Shown: positions 11,082 to 22,582 of the stretch, piece by piece
Layout: each line of letters begins with the position of its first letter
Numbering within the stretch: the stretch's first letter is position 1
Assembly: GCA_014058105.1 (NCBI GenBank)
Contig: JACGCM010002238.1
Location: 1,240,001-1,304,000 of the forward strand
Direction: 5' to 3'
Length of the DNA stretch: 64,000 bases
DNA from: Kingdonia uniflora
Lineage: Eukaryota; Streptophyta; Magnoliopsida; Ranunculales; Circaeasteraceae
Made by a program: the position numbers and the translations under genes
The notes under the pieces: generated by a model
Told to the model about the DNA's origin: nothing
Databases searched by the model: none
The model's input: the letters and a program-made list of their open reading frames with translations, nothing else

Positions 11082-12790
11082 ATGGCCCCCACCCTACTCT
11101 CTACTTCTACCCATGCTGGAAACTCCGTTGATGGAGTCGTTGCCCAGTTAGCCCTTCTTACTTAGCAATTTGCTCAGGCTGAGGAGCGTCACCGAGCGCA
11201 ATTGTGCGAGGAGCGCGGAGAGCGCCGGTAAGAGTTTGAAGCCGAACGGTAAAACTATTTGGATGACGCCGACAGAAAATATCGCACCATCGATGACTTA
11301 CGCAACATAGTTTGGGAGTTGCAACGACTACAGCTTCTAGACGCTTCTCTTCCATCTCGAGTACCCGCCCCATCGTGCGTGTCTGCCCGCGCTCGGCTGG
11401 GGCCCTTACCATATCTAGAAGTACCCCCGGTCCATCTTGGTGCTGAGGGTACTCCCCCCACTATCCCCCTTACTGGCTCCATCCATCTTGGCATCCACCC
11501 CACGAAGAACTCCTCTGATTTTATCCTTCGCTCCAACAGATACCCCAAACGCCACCCTGTACAAGAACGCCTCAGGGAGCGCAGCGCTGAGCACACATCG
11601 AGCACTTGGCCTCACCACCCCCGAACCCATCGATCCCCCCTCATCCTGCCTATTGTGCACAGCAGGACCTCGGCTATAAAATCCACCCTACAATCCACAT
11701 CAGTACGAGCCCAACACCAATCTCGTGAAGTCAGCTAAACAACCCCCTCTGCCTCAAACTCCTCACTATCGTGGTGTCTCCAAATTTCCGAACCCCCAAT
11801 ATCAGTAAATATTGCAACACCGATCCTCAATCCTACATCTTCAAATCATTAAATGCTCTAAGCCTTTACTCCACTGCTGACCACATGATGTGTCAACTTT
11901 TTCCCACCAGCCTCACAGATATCCCTCTTCGTTGGTATCATAACCTTCCCAATGGCTCGATTCGAAGCTTTGAGCAATTATCCAGCCTCTTCATCGCCCA
12001 ATTCGCCTTCAACAAGGACCGTGAAGTCTGAGTCGATACCCTTTTTAATTTTAGAAAATCCCCCAGTGAAACCCGTGAGGCCTTCACTAAGAGGTTCCGC
12101 GATGAGTCGCGCAAATTCGAAAACCTCGACTGCGTGAATGCCGTACTCGCGTATTCAAACGCTTTATCAGATAACAACTACGTCAAAATGTACCTGGTCC
12201 TCTAAAAGCCACAAACCCTCGAGGAGATGCTCTTAAAAGTTAATAGGTATATCGACCTTGAGCGCCTCCGTGAATCAAATAAACAGGGGTAGCCTTCGAC
12301 CACCAATCCAAATAAACCTCGACCAGACCCACCCTCTAGTCCTACACCCCTGATCGCTCCCATCTTACAGGAGACTAAGAGCCACAAACGTCCCCACACT
12401 GACAACACTACCGAATCCCGTAAAAAATAACCAAAGTCGGTTATCCCTAAACTTACTACCCCTATCAGCACCCTCCTACCACAGATCCAGGCATACCCCA
12501 TATGGCGTATCCCTTTCCCCATCGAGGTCAAACCTAGCAAACTTTATTGTGCCAACCACAAGTATAACTGCCACCATACCAACAAATGCTTCACCATACA
12601 GCATTTTCTCAAGATAATTCTCAAGGCGGGCCATTTACATTAGTACGTTGTCGACCCCCTAGCTACCTCGACGGGTCGTACCTCAAACCTCAACCCGTCC
12701 CTGCTGCCGACCCAGCCAAAGTACACATCTACCAGGTTCATTTCATCGAGGTAAATAATATCGACAGCGGCCGTTCCAAAAGTAAGCACA
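11082..12790 (+). pseudogene. gag: gag of element B, degenerate
   Basis: Start ATG at 11082 (MAPTLLSTSTHAG), about 80 bp after the primer site; element C has the equivalent start (MTPTLHLTSG). The N-terminal part is a predicted coiled coil (AEERHRAQLCEERGERR), then a Pro/Ser-rich linker, then the capsid-type domain from 11790 (TPNISKYCNTDPQSY, LRWYHNLPNGSIRSFEQL, FIAQFAFNKD, EAFTKRFRDESRK). A zinc-knuckle-like segment (YCANHKYNCHHTNKC) lies near 12544. Stops occur at about 11163, 11230, 12030 and 12204, and a frame change lies near 11750. Confidence 0.85.
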
Positions 12791-12869
12791 AACGTGTCGA
12801 AGAATTCCACAAACTTACTTACCAGGAGAAGCTACCGCCCTCTTGCCAAAGTCAAGTCAATGTTCTCGA

Positions 12870-13283
12870 CCCAAGGGTATCTCATTTATCAACTGTGATA
12901 CATCGCATGTTCATTTTCCCCATTCCGACCCTTTAGTCAAAATGATTAAAGTCGAACACCTCGTCCTCCACACCATGCTTATCGATACCGGAAGTACAGC
13001 CGATGTATTTTTTCTTCAAACCGTCCAAGCAATGAACAAAACATACCCCATCATTGCTGCCAATGTCGAACTAAAAGGATTTAATGGGGCTACCAAAGTT
13101 GTTGCTAGTCAAATTAGCCTTCCTGTTACTACTGGCTCAATTACACTTCAAGCCAGCTTTCTTGTCATCGATAAGAAATTTTGGTACCTCGGAATCCTTG
13201 GGCTCGACTCGCTCCATGCCATGCGCATCATACCTTTGACTTATCATCAGACCCTTCATTTTAATACCCCCTGTGGAACGTAG
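12870..13283 (+). pseudogene. pol: aspartic protease of element B, active site intact
   Basis: The best-preserved protease of the window. The active site reads LIDTGSTADVFF (about 12978), followed by LKGFNGATKV, SLPVTTGSITLQASFLVIDKK and WYLGILGLDSLHAM. The frame is open from 12843 to the stop at 13281-13283. The boundary with the gag tail involves a frame change. Confidence 0.88.
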
Positions 13284-13479
13284 AACTTAAAAGGATCTTA
13301 ACATCTCGACCGTTCATGTGAGCATCCGGAGATCGATCAGACCCATAAACTCGTCTAACTACCATAGCAATCGCTGACTCCCACAATCCCAATATCTTCG
13401 ACACCCGCCATCTCACCCATTGAACCCACTGTCTATATCAAAATCAACGGTTCTGGTTGAGGTACGTTCATTGGTACCT

Positions 13480-14830
13480 TTCTAGATGAAGCCGAGCACC
13501 TCGAACACATAGCCTTCCATCAAACAAACAAAGACATCTTCGCATGGACGTTTCAGGAGATGCACGATGTCGACCTCAGTTTAGCATGTCACCGCCTCGA
13601 CCTCATCCCCCATTCGGCAGTAGTAAAATAGAAGAAGTGCACCTTGGTACCACGACTTTGAGAGGTTGTCAAATTCGAGGTCGACAAACTCATAGCTGCG
13701 GGTTTTATCAGAGAAGTTAAGTATGCTGATTTGATTTCCAATATTACTGCAGTTGCTAAAAAGAACAGAAAAATCAGAATCTACGTTGACTTCAAAGACA
13801 TCAACAAACACACATCGAAGGACAACTTCCCCCTCTCGATCATTTCAGTACTCCTCGATGCCACTGTTGGACATGAGCGCCTTTCGATGATGGACGTAAC
13901 TTCGGGTTACAATCAGGTTCTCCTCCTCCCTGAGGATCAGCTTAAAACTTCTTTTATGACGGTTTGAACATGGTTGTAATCATGCGTTGGTATGTGGCAC
14001 CCGTAATTTTGAGGCCAAAGGGCCTCCTAAAACCCTTGCTTGGCAAGTCGGTCGAAGTTTACATCGATGACATGTTATGCAAGAGCCTCCTAAAATAGAC
14101 CCACATCCAAGACCTAATCGAAGTCTTTTCGATACTTCGAACATACACCATGAACCCAGACAAATACCAGCTTGGTGTTTCGTCTGGTAAATTTTAAGGT
14201 ATCGAGATCGACCCTACACATATCTGAGCCCTCATCAATAGTCCTTCCCCCTGAACCAAAAAGGATGTCCAAAAAGTGGTTCGTAAGATAGCGGCCCTCA
14301 ACCATTTCATTTCTAAATCCTCATACTGTTGTGCTTGGCTCTTCTCTCTCTTACGTGACCAAGGCGTCCACAAGGCTAAAAAGAAAAACAACCCTGAGAT
14401 CAATTGGACACCCGACTGCGAAAAGGCCTTCCACAAACTTAAAACATACCTTGGTCGACCACCCATCATCAACAACCCTATCGAAGGCAAAACGCTTTCT
14501 TTATACCTTGCGGTCACTGACACTTCTATCAGCTCAATTCTCATTCAACTCGACTCAAACATCGAGAAACCTGTATATTTTATCAGCAAAACTCTGACAC
14601 CTACAAAAACTCGATACACGAAACTTGAGCATTTGCTCTTCACCCTCGTCTACACTTCCCAAAAACTCAAGCCATATTTTCAAGCTCACCCTATCCGTGT
14701 TATAACAAGTTATCCCCTTTTAGAAGTACTCAGCAGGAAAGAAAAATCCAGATGAGTACAACAGTGGTACGTTTATCTTAGGAACATGACATCACATTTG
14801 AGAAGCATGTATCCCAAAAAGGCCAAGCAG
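13480..14830 (+). pseudogene. pol: RT plus RNase H of element B, with an internal inverted segment
   Basis: Landmarks: FAWTFQEMHDVD (13540), GFIREVKYADLISNITAVAKK (13705), VDFKDINKHTSKDNFPL (13785), MMDVTSGYNQVLLLPEDQLKTSF (13888). The sequence for the next motif (PFGLK-TGATYQR-TTMF) is present on the minus strand at 13966-14023, an inversion, and reading resumes on the plus strand at KPLLGKS with an intact YIDDMLC (14061). Then QKVVRKIAALNHFISKSS, EINWTPDCEKAFHKLKTYLGRPPI and PVYFISKTLTPTKTRYTK, open from 14276 to 14755. Stops are also present near 13630 and 14095. Confidence 0.88.
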
Positions 14831-14939
14831 TCGCCGATTTCCTTGCTGACTTCCCGGTCGAAGATGTCTATTGGGAGGAACATGAAGGTAACCTACCAGA
14901 AGACCAACTCGAATCAATAGACCCATGGAACCCCTAACA

Positions 14940-15340
14940 CAGGCTGGCGTCTCTTTACAGACAGATCCGCTAAACCTAACAGCTCGGGGATCAGTATCGT
15001 CCTGGTCACACCCACCAATGATCGAATTGAAAATGCAGCTAAGTTAAACTTCAAATGTTCCAACAACGAGGCCGAGTATGATGCCTTGATCCATGGCTTT
15101 GACCTCGCACTCGACCTCGGCGTCCCTAAACCTGCAGTTTTCATAGATTCCTAACTCGTTCAGAGACAATACACTGGTAAAAATAGCCAACGGTAGCATA
15201 GCCGAATATGCTGCTCTCGAACGCCAGCGCATGGATCGTTTCCATGAAAAATATTCTATTACTCACTATCCCTGAGGTAAAAATAGACATGCAGATGCCC
15301 TCACCTACATAGCAGCCATGTTAGGCCAGTCTAAATTCTG
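14940..15340 (+). pseudogene. pol: second RNase H of element B
   Basis: LFTDRSAKPNSSGISIVLVTP, then NNEAEYDALIHGFDLALDLGV and VFIDS carry three of the acidic positions. A stop follows VFIDS and a frame change follows, with the later His-Ala-Asp segment (RHADALTYIAAML) in another frame near 15290. The first Gly of TDGS is replaced by Arg. Confidence 0.82.
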
Positions 15341-15589
15341 AACTCTTCATATCAAAGTACTCGAATGCACAATTATCGACCAGATGGAAGTCAATGCCAT
15401 CAATACTGGGGACAAGAGTCACGATCTAGGCGACTGGCAAATACCATTCCTCGATTACTTCAACAATGCTATCCTCCGAGATAATCCCAAAGCTAAACGG
15501 TCGTTATTAGTAAATAGCCGTAGATACACCATCCTCAAACGTGAGTTACATTGCATATCTCCAAATGGCGTCCTCCTCTGATGTATTTC

Positions 15590-16650
15590 ACAAAATGAAG
15601 CATCTTCAATACTTACCGAACTTCGCGAAGGTACCTGCGGTGCTCATACTGTTGGTCGATCTATGGCCCTCCGAGCCATCTTTCAAGGTTTATTCTGGTT
15701 CAATATGAAGAAGCAAACCGAAGAGTATGCCAAATACTGTGACAAATGTCAACGCCATGCCCACGACATCCATAGCCTCTCACAAGACCTCCACTTTAGC
15801 AAAGTCTCTTGGCCATTCAAAAGATGGGCCATTGATCTTGTGGGACCTTTTCCCTAAGCTTCGGGTAGCCGAGAGAATATCCTTGTTGCAACAGATTATT
15901 TTACCAAATGGGTTGAAGCCGTACCTTTGTGTCAAACCAGAGAAGAAGAATTCATCAAATTTCTATGGGAAAACATTATTATATGCTTTGGCTGCCCTCA
16001 TATGATTCGATGTGATAATGGTCCACAATTCCTCGGGAATAAAGTTAAAATTTTCCTCAAGAAGTACAACATCATCCTCTCCCCCACAACATCTTACTAC
16101 CCCCAAGGGAATGATCAGGTCGAAGTAATCAATAAAACTATTATTGACGGTCTCAAGAAGCGTGTCAATTTAAAGAAAGGACGATAGGTTTAGGAATTAC
16201 AGCATATCCTCTAGGCCTATCAAACAACACCAAGGAAAGCAACGGGCTGCACCCCATTTCTTCTAGCCTATGGTACTAAAGCAGTGCTACCTACTCAATT
16301 TGAAGTTCCCACACGAGATCCCAACCTTCCAGACGAAGATAATGAGTTCAAACTCGGATGCAATATGCTATGGATCGACAAAACAGAGACTGAGCCATCG
16401 CCAACCTCAGCCGTTACCATTTATCCCTCCAGAAGTCATATAACAAGCGAGTTCGACCACGAAGTTTCAACATTGGAGATCTTGTACTTTGACATGTCAC
16501 CCAATCTTCGAAGCCTCGCAATGCCGACAAACTGGCTAAATCCTGGGAAGGACCTTATGTCATTTACGATAAAACCAACAAGGGTTCATATTACCTGATG
16601 ACAGAAGATGAAGAGACTCTACCATATCCATGGAATACAATGTAGCTAGT
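15590..16650 (+). pseudogene. pol: integrase of element B, DDE residues retained
   Basis: The zinc-binding part is well kept (GTCGAHTVGRSMALRA, then YCDKCQRHAHD), followed by AIDLVGPF (first Asp), TDYFTKWVEAVPLCQTREEEF, IRCDNGPQF (second Asp, about 16005) and YYPQGNDQVEVINKTIIDG (Glu). A stop after GPFP (15856), stops near 16187 and 16210 and a frameshift around 16385 disable it. The C-terminal part ends near 16645 (PWNTM). Confidence 0.88.
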
Positions 16651-16740
16651 GTCATACAATAGGCCACGACCTTCACCTTGTTCCACTGATGTAATTACAT
16701 TATAATCAATAAACATCTTTTTCCTCTTAACTTCGTCTCC

Positions 16741-17400
16741 TATTCTCCAGTGAATTTATTGGCTTACCCTATGTATCATGTCAACCCTTCGATCCGACTG
16801 ATACTTGGGGGCGACCTTGGAATTTTTCAAGTCTCCAAAATTTGAAATAACTTGAGGGGCATGAATGGTCAAGAGACTAGACCCTCGAGAATACATTGGG
16901 GGTAACCATGTTCTACTTCGATCAGGCTTAGGCCTTCTAAGTCTAGTAAATTTCTTGGTTCACCTTAAGTATCATGTCAACCCTTCAACCTGACTAATAC
17001 TTGTGGGCGACCTTGGAATTTTCTAAGTATCCAAAATTTGAGCAAACTCGAGAGGCGCGAATAGTCGAGAGACCAGACCCTCAAGAATACATTAGGAGAG
17101 ACCACGTTCTATTTTGATTAGGCTCAGGCCTTCGAAGTCCAGAAAATTTCTTGGTTTACCCTAACTATCATGTCAACCCTTCGACCTGATTGATACTTGG
17201 GGGTGACCTTAGAATTTTTCAAGTCTCCAAAATTCAAGTAAACTCGAGGGGCACGAATGGTCGAGAGACCGGACCCTCGAGAATGTATTGGGGGTGACAA
17301 TGTTCTACTTTGATCAAGCTCAGGCCTTCGAAGTCAAGTAAATTTCTTGGTATCACCCAAGTGTCACGTCCACCTCTCGACTGATACTCGGGGAACCATA
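16741..17400 (+). repeat. Tandem repeat, about 3.3 copies of a 196-bp unit
   Basis: The phrase ATCATGTCAACCCTTCGA-C-GACTGATACTTGGGGG recurs at about 16775, 16971 and 17167, with a decayed fourth copy near 17352. Each unit also has AATTTTTCAAGTCTCCAAAATT, GACC-GACCCTCGAGAATACATTGGGGG and CAGGCCTTCGAAGTC. Homologous units lie at the same place in C and E on the other strand. Confidence 0.88.
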
Positions 17401-17761
17401 TTGAAGCTCTTCAAGGTTCGATAATTCTACAAATATTCTACACTTACAACATATGCAGATACAAGTATACAAGAATATCAGCAACTCTACTACATGCAAG
17501 ACGTTTCAGTACAGTATATACCAGATAATCAAGTTTAACATAAATCAATTCAAATTAAGTACATAACATACATCAGGAATCCAGCATAGCAATTCAATAC
17601 AAATAAAGTTCAATATAAATCAGTTTTAGTTCAGCCTACATCAACAATTCAAAACAATCGCAAGTTCATAGTTCAGGTGTAAAGAAAACTCAACATTGTT
17701 CAAATATTAAAACACAACAGAAAGATGATAAAAAATAGTTCGACACGCCCAGCACAATACC
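17401..17761. other. Element B spacer before the antisense stop codon
   Basis: AC-rich, with short repeated words (AATTCAATACAAATAAAGTTCAATATAAATCAG-like, 17540-17640). No reading frame was recognised. It is probably the 3'UTR of the minus-strand gene that ends at 17762. Confidence 0.5.
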
Positions 17762-19909
17762 TCATAATGGAGTACCCATATCATCTCCTTTGTCCAGTTC
17801 TTCAAAACCAACACCTCCGGTTCCCTCAACAGAAGGGTTCGACCCAGCAGTTACAGCCCTAGCAGTAGCTTCTTCAACTGCAAGAGCATCTACTCTACCT
17901 CCCACACCCATACCAGCAATATCTACTTCTATCCCCACCATCTGAACATCATCTTCAACAACAGGATCATTGGTTGTAGAAAAGCATTGCAAAGTTTTAG
18001 GATCATACCCCAAATCTGTTATGAACGTCTTCAGCCTGACAGTAACTTCACATTCATCATCGAACTGCCCTTAGAATGTCTCCCTCTATTTTGCAATAAC
18101 CATATACTTCTCAGCCAGCTTCGACCCCAGTACCTGCGTATGATTGTAACGCTGAGCTTCGAGTCTCCACTCGCATTCATCTCTGATAGTCCCCTAATCT
18201 CACTTCAAAACTTTAATTTCAGAAACCAGCGATGCTTCAGTCCCTAGAGAAAGCTCTAAATTGTCAACCGTCTGCTTTAACTGCCTTATTGCTACCTTCT
18301 ACGCCTTGCTGAGAGCCTGCGCCCAAGCATCTTTCTGCTAGAATATTCAAGCCATCAGTATCTCTCGATGCATGGTGTACTTAAGAAAATATTTAGAATT
18401 TCAAAAAACAGTTACCTGATGCATAGTCTTCTTCATCCGCCTCCCAACTTTGTCTGGGTCAGTACAACAGACTGCCACCATCGAAACAGCCTTAGCTCGG
18501 GCATGCTCCTCCAGTTCGAACGTTGTTAGTTCTTCGTTCACATCCTCTGCATCATCCTCCCCAATGCCCTAGACCACTTACGCTGAGTTCCCTTTGGCTG
18601 TTGTACCCTCTAAAATTTAAGAAAGACCTTGCCCTTTCCTTTTTTAACCTGCGCCGATGTCTGCTTCAAAGCCTGCCTCAACGAGTCACGAACAGCTTCG
18701 GCCACTGGCGCTGCCTGCGTCGGCACCTGCTGCCCCTTGGGAACATAACTTACCTTCCTCGTCAACTTCACCTTCTCCATTCCTTCGACCCCTCTTGATG
18801 AACCTTCACTCCCCCCCCCTCTTTTTTGATGGCTTCGGCGTAACGGGTACGTTTCGAAGTAGGGAATCTGTCCTCTTCTGCCTCTTCCACTTGATACCTA
18901 GTTTCCTAAAAACACGGTTTACCTACTCCTCGTCCGCGTTTATCAACTCGTCAATATAATTCCTTGAGTGTTTGTTAGAGCTCGATTACTTGGTGCTGCA
19001 GAACTACCAAAACATGGTTATCAGTCTATTCGATTAATATGTCAAAGAAATCTTTAACCATCAATTTACCTGGATTATAAAGCCTATATTGTAACTGATA
19101 GGGGTCCTCCCCTTTGGCATTCTCAAAATTGCCCCACACAACTACCAGGTCCTTGTCTCACCCTCAACCCGTCGAGCACAAATCAAACAACCAGGGCTTA
19201 TTTGTGCAGCATTGGATATGGTACGTGCCTACCTTTTGGTTTGCTTTTCTCGAATAGAACGATGCAATATCGTACCACTCGATCAAGCCCCTCCCTTCAC
19301 TTCTCAGCTCCATATTCATACCCTTGACCACCCTTATCATTTCATAAAAATTCCCATTCATCTAACATGGCACCACCTCCAAAAAGTTTAGTACCTCCTT
19401 CACTAGCCTTTGAAGGGGTAGTTGCATCCCTAGCCAAATCTGGCCCCTAAATGCCATGAAACCCTCTCGAGGTCGAGACTTGAAAGTATATCCAGATCCC
19501 AATACATACAATACCACCCCTACCTTTGGCAACTCCAGTTTAGTCACAAATCGATCCAATCTCAGCTTCCCTTTAGCTGAGACCAACCGCGCAACTTCCC
19601 CCGAATCAGTCAAACTATCACTATCACCACTTTGCTCCCCCTTTTCCCTTTCATCCCCTGAAGACTCGACACTACCCTTGTGTCCTCTTCTCTCTCTTCC
19701 ATCCATCTCCTCGGTTACTCGAGCCTTTCTACGACTCTTACTAAAGCCGCCATTTCAGGTACCACCACAGTTAATGGGGCATCTGTTGCTATTTCTAACT
19801 CCTCCAAGTCGCTGATCTCACCCATCAGAGCATGACCAGATATACTTGGTTCATTTTCTTCGATCTCTTCATCTATTAGCCTCAGTCTCGAAGATCGATG
19901 GGTACACAT
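17762..19909 (-). pseudogene. Antisense spliced accessory gene of element B (PF04195-like N-terminus, coiled-coil C-terminus)
   Basis: Start ATG at 19909 (MCTHRSSRLRLIDEEIEENEPSISG), matching MRTRQASRMRPVDEEVEVNEPSVSG in C. Exons on the minus strand: 19915-19070, 18996-18416 and 18334-17762, separated by introns 18997-19069 (73 bp) and 18335-18415. The first exon carries LRLDRFVTKLELPKVGVVL, QLPLQRLVKEVLNFLEVVPCQMN and NFYEMIRVVKGMN, resembling the plant 'putative gypsy-type transposon' family (PF04195). The middle exon is basic and Gln-rich. The last is coiled coil ending in an acidic tail with SNPSVEGTGGV, which C matches as PNPAVEGSGGV. Interior stops remain. Function unknown; family assignment by pattern only. 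Confidence 0.75.
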
Positions 19910-19915
19910 CTTACC

Positions 19916-20310
19916 CTACAGAAGAAGAGGTACACAATTAGATCGATATATTCGACTATTACGTGTCAATAACTTATTTTTACCTCCCCCTCTAACTCAT
20001 ACTATCATACTCGAATGTTTGACTATAACCCCTATCACACAGTCATTACCCTCAAAGCCCAAAAAGGCTTAACCCAGATATACATGGTTCTCCCACGTCC
20101 CCGGTCATATCATCACAACTATAAACCCTAGCAGCATCTGCCCTAGTATGTACTCCACATACAGAAATAGAAGATGACATACTTGTTTGAGTAAAGTATT
20201 CTTCTTTCCTCTCAGCAAATCAGATGATCCCACAACAACGACCAAGCTCTATGGAATAATGGCGTATGTTCTCCTTCTCTAACTCTCTGGTTTTTTATAT
20301 AAGTGGGTAA
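19916..20310 (-). promoter_or_regulatory. Promoter and 5'UTR intron of the element B antisense gene
   Basis: On the minus strand a TATA box (TTATATAAAAAACC, about 20290-20303) is followed by a leader and an intron at 20182-19916 with donor CAAACAA-GTATGTC and acceptor TTCTGTAG, six bases before the ATG. C has the same arrangement with donor CGAACAG-GTATGTC, which supports a real, conserved 5'UTR intron. Confidence 0.65.
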
Positions 20311-21020
20311 CTGGGAAAAGTAACTTTGCTCTTACCACAATAAATACCTCCTCAAAATAACAAAAAACTGCCTCAATTTCCAAAACCGCTATCATTACCA
20401 CTACCCCTACTTTTCGGCTGAGATGTGTTTTGTCAACTTTTCCCTCCATTATCCCCACGTGTGCGTCTCACGCTCACATTTATACAATTTTATATATAAA
20501 CCAAGTCGAACCTTCTGATCCCCACTCGAAGCTATCAAATCAAATCCTTACATCAAATCAACCTTTTCCATAATCCAAGGAAACATCATGATGCCTGCAG
20601 GGCACTCTGCCCTAGGCTCCGTACAGTTTTTGACATGCCAGCTGTTTAGACTGTCAGTTCTGACAGCCGAAGCCCACCTACCCTCGAAGCCCCTTCTTCT
20701 CGTCTGCGAATAATCGTCTACATCATATCTAAAACATTTATCCACAGATAACCTAATATTCGATTTCAAAATGTGCCAGTCATTCGATTTCTTTTATGTT
20801 TGACATTTGACAAGCTGCTTTCGCGGCTAAATTACCATTGAGTATTATGTTTGTCCTACATACACAGATAATTCAGTATCTCACTTCGACAGTTACCTCA
20901 TAGATTTTCAGTTTCATTCGAGTATACACCCTCACACCGAAGTACAAAAGAAAACAATCAACATATACAAAAAAAAAAAACTACAAATGTTCCAACCTAC
21001 ACCAACAATTTTACCACATT
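20311..21020. other. Element B non-coding region upstream of the antisense gene
   Basis: No reading frame. It shares patches with the equivalent part of C (for example TTCGGCTGAGATGTGT here, its complement near 28825), so it probably includes upstream regulatory sequence of the antisense gene. Confidence 0.45.
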
Positions 21021-21035
21021 GAAGAAGCCTCTATT

Positions 21036-21345
21036 AACAGACGGGAGACTTCTTCAAGAACCCAACCTTAACATCTTCCTTGTCCTCCACCTCCTCAGCT
21101 ATCAACTTCAGGAGGGTGAACTGGTCGCTGGAGAGCGGGTCCATCATTTGTAGTACCCTTCACCATTATGCATAGGGCATCCCACTAATGGGTTCCCCTG
21201 GCCCCAGTTCAAACAAATCTGGCATAACCCAATCCAGACCTCGATCACCAAAAAAACCCCTACTTCAGCCCGAGGGTCTTCTCCCGCATACGAAGGTCCC
21301 TTGCCGCCACTCGTTCCTGGTTCCTGGTATTAGGAGTGTCTCAGC
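21036..21345 (-). pseudogene. Small antisense gene of element B, second (inner) copy
   Basis: Homologous to the copies at 22050-22326 and 27836-28159. Reading from about 21345: DTPNTRNQERVAARDLRMRE, a stop, then after a one-base frame change in a T run FFGDRGLDWVMPDLFELGPG, SGMPYA, two stops, then LLKLIAEEVEDKEDV and a C-terminal KKSPVC. The start ATG is lost. A TATA-like site (TTAAGTATAAGTAGGG) lies about 80 bp upstream at 21420-21435. The product is unknown; no membrane segment or signal peptide is seen. Confidence 0.6.
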
Positions 21346-22049
21346 TGCTTTAAGGTGAAGATGAAAACATGATTCCTCAGAGATAGTGCAGATGTCTGAA
21401 GTTCCCACAAAACACCCTACTTATACTTAAAGGCATGTGCATTTAAACCTTCCTTAATCAGAACCTGTATTTATCACAGTCTTAAAATTTTCCCTTGAAA
21501 TCTCAACAGTCAAACCTTTTCAACTTCCCAGACTCAACCATTTTATCTGCAGACGCACTCAATACCTATTTTCGAGGTTTTACAGTCAACACATCCTTAG
21601 TCTCAAACCCTCGACCCCTATGTGCCTTCTCCCACAATTCTTTCAATATATTCATCGAGCTTCAAGAATTCAGAGTCAATTATTCATTCTAGGTCGAATA
21701 TTAACCAATGTCTTCGATAACTACATGACAATTTGAAGTACTTTTCCCCTCGCAGATTACTATTTCTACCATTTACCCTTCATTCAAAAGCCTAACAGTC
21801 TATTCGTCTACCATATTTATCAGGTACAAAATATATTATTCCAATTAAAATACCTTTTTCATATTATTACTTTATTCATACAAAAGAAGAGAGAAGGGCA
21901 TAAGAGAAAAATACACAGACGTCAATAAAAACAAAATAGAAAAACTTTAAATACCCCCATACCAAACCCATCACCACCTTAAGAAGAACTCACCCTATTT
22001 TTAGACGGACAAGCTCTTCCCTCCGAGCCTTGCTCATCTTCTAATAACT
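21346..22049. other. Element B spacer between the two small-gene copies
   Basis: AT-rich with no recognised gene. On the minus strand the first 90 bp hold the leader and TATA-like site of the inner small gene, and the part near 22010-22049 is the broken 3' end of the outer one. Confidence 0.45.
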
Positions 22050-22326
22050 AATCTTCTTTCTGCACAATACGCTCGGCCAAACCCGAAAGAAAGAGGTAAC
22101 GTTCTTCAGCAATTGTAAACCACCACTGCATCATCCCCCATAAGTATGCATAGGAGTGCCCGATAATCAGCTCCCCATGTTTTACCTCCACCAGGTTCGG
22201 CATGTCCCAGTCGAGCCCCTTGTCACCAAAGAACTTCAGCTTCAGTTTAGCCATTTTCTGCCCTATTCAACTATCTTTGGAAAATCTCATCCATCTCTGA
22301 TAACACGTGTTGGGAGTAGTGTTCAT
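22050..22326 (-). pseudogene. Small antisense gene of element B, first (outer) copy, next to the 3' LTR
   Basis: Begins MNTTPNTCYQRWM at 22326, which parallels METMPNIWYQKRM in C, supporting this start. One stop interrupts it at about 22269, then KLKLKFFGDKGLDWDMPNLVEV, GHSYAYLWGM and LFLSGLAERIVQKED follow, with the stop near 22048-22050. A TATA box (ATATAAATATAGC, about 22394-22406) sits roughly 75 bp upstream on the minus strand. The gene lies between the antisense gene and the polypurine tract. Function unknown. Confidence 0.65.
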
Positions 22327-22567
22327 CTTGTTTTCATGAAATGCAGAGAAAGAGAGTGAAGACGAAGAATATACAGTGTTACCCCCTCACAAGCTATATT
22401 TATATCTTCATTAACATTATTTATTACTCCGTAATCACCATAACTTCATAATTACCCTACTTTATTACCTTCCTCGGAAACCTAATATGTATTAGTCAAC
22501 CGTTATACTTCCAATAACCAACAGTTTTCCTCAGTAAACACCTTTACATCTATTTCTGATGCCCTTA

Positions 22568-22582
22568 CTGAGAGGGGGAGAA
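22568..22582 (+). promoter_or_regulatory. Polypurine tract of element B
   Basis: CTGAGAGGGGGAGAA immediately before the TG of the 3' LTR; the normal position for plus-strand priming. Confidence 0.88.

Noticed and set aside
11158..11660. Minus-strand open frames opposite the gag of B
   Set aside because: They mirror the better supported plus-strand gag (start, coiled coil and capsid domain conserved in C and E), and have no homologue.
16741..17400. CRISPR-like array
   Set aside because: The repeats are long (about 196 bp), adjacent without spacers, and the sequence is eukaryotic.
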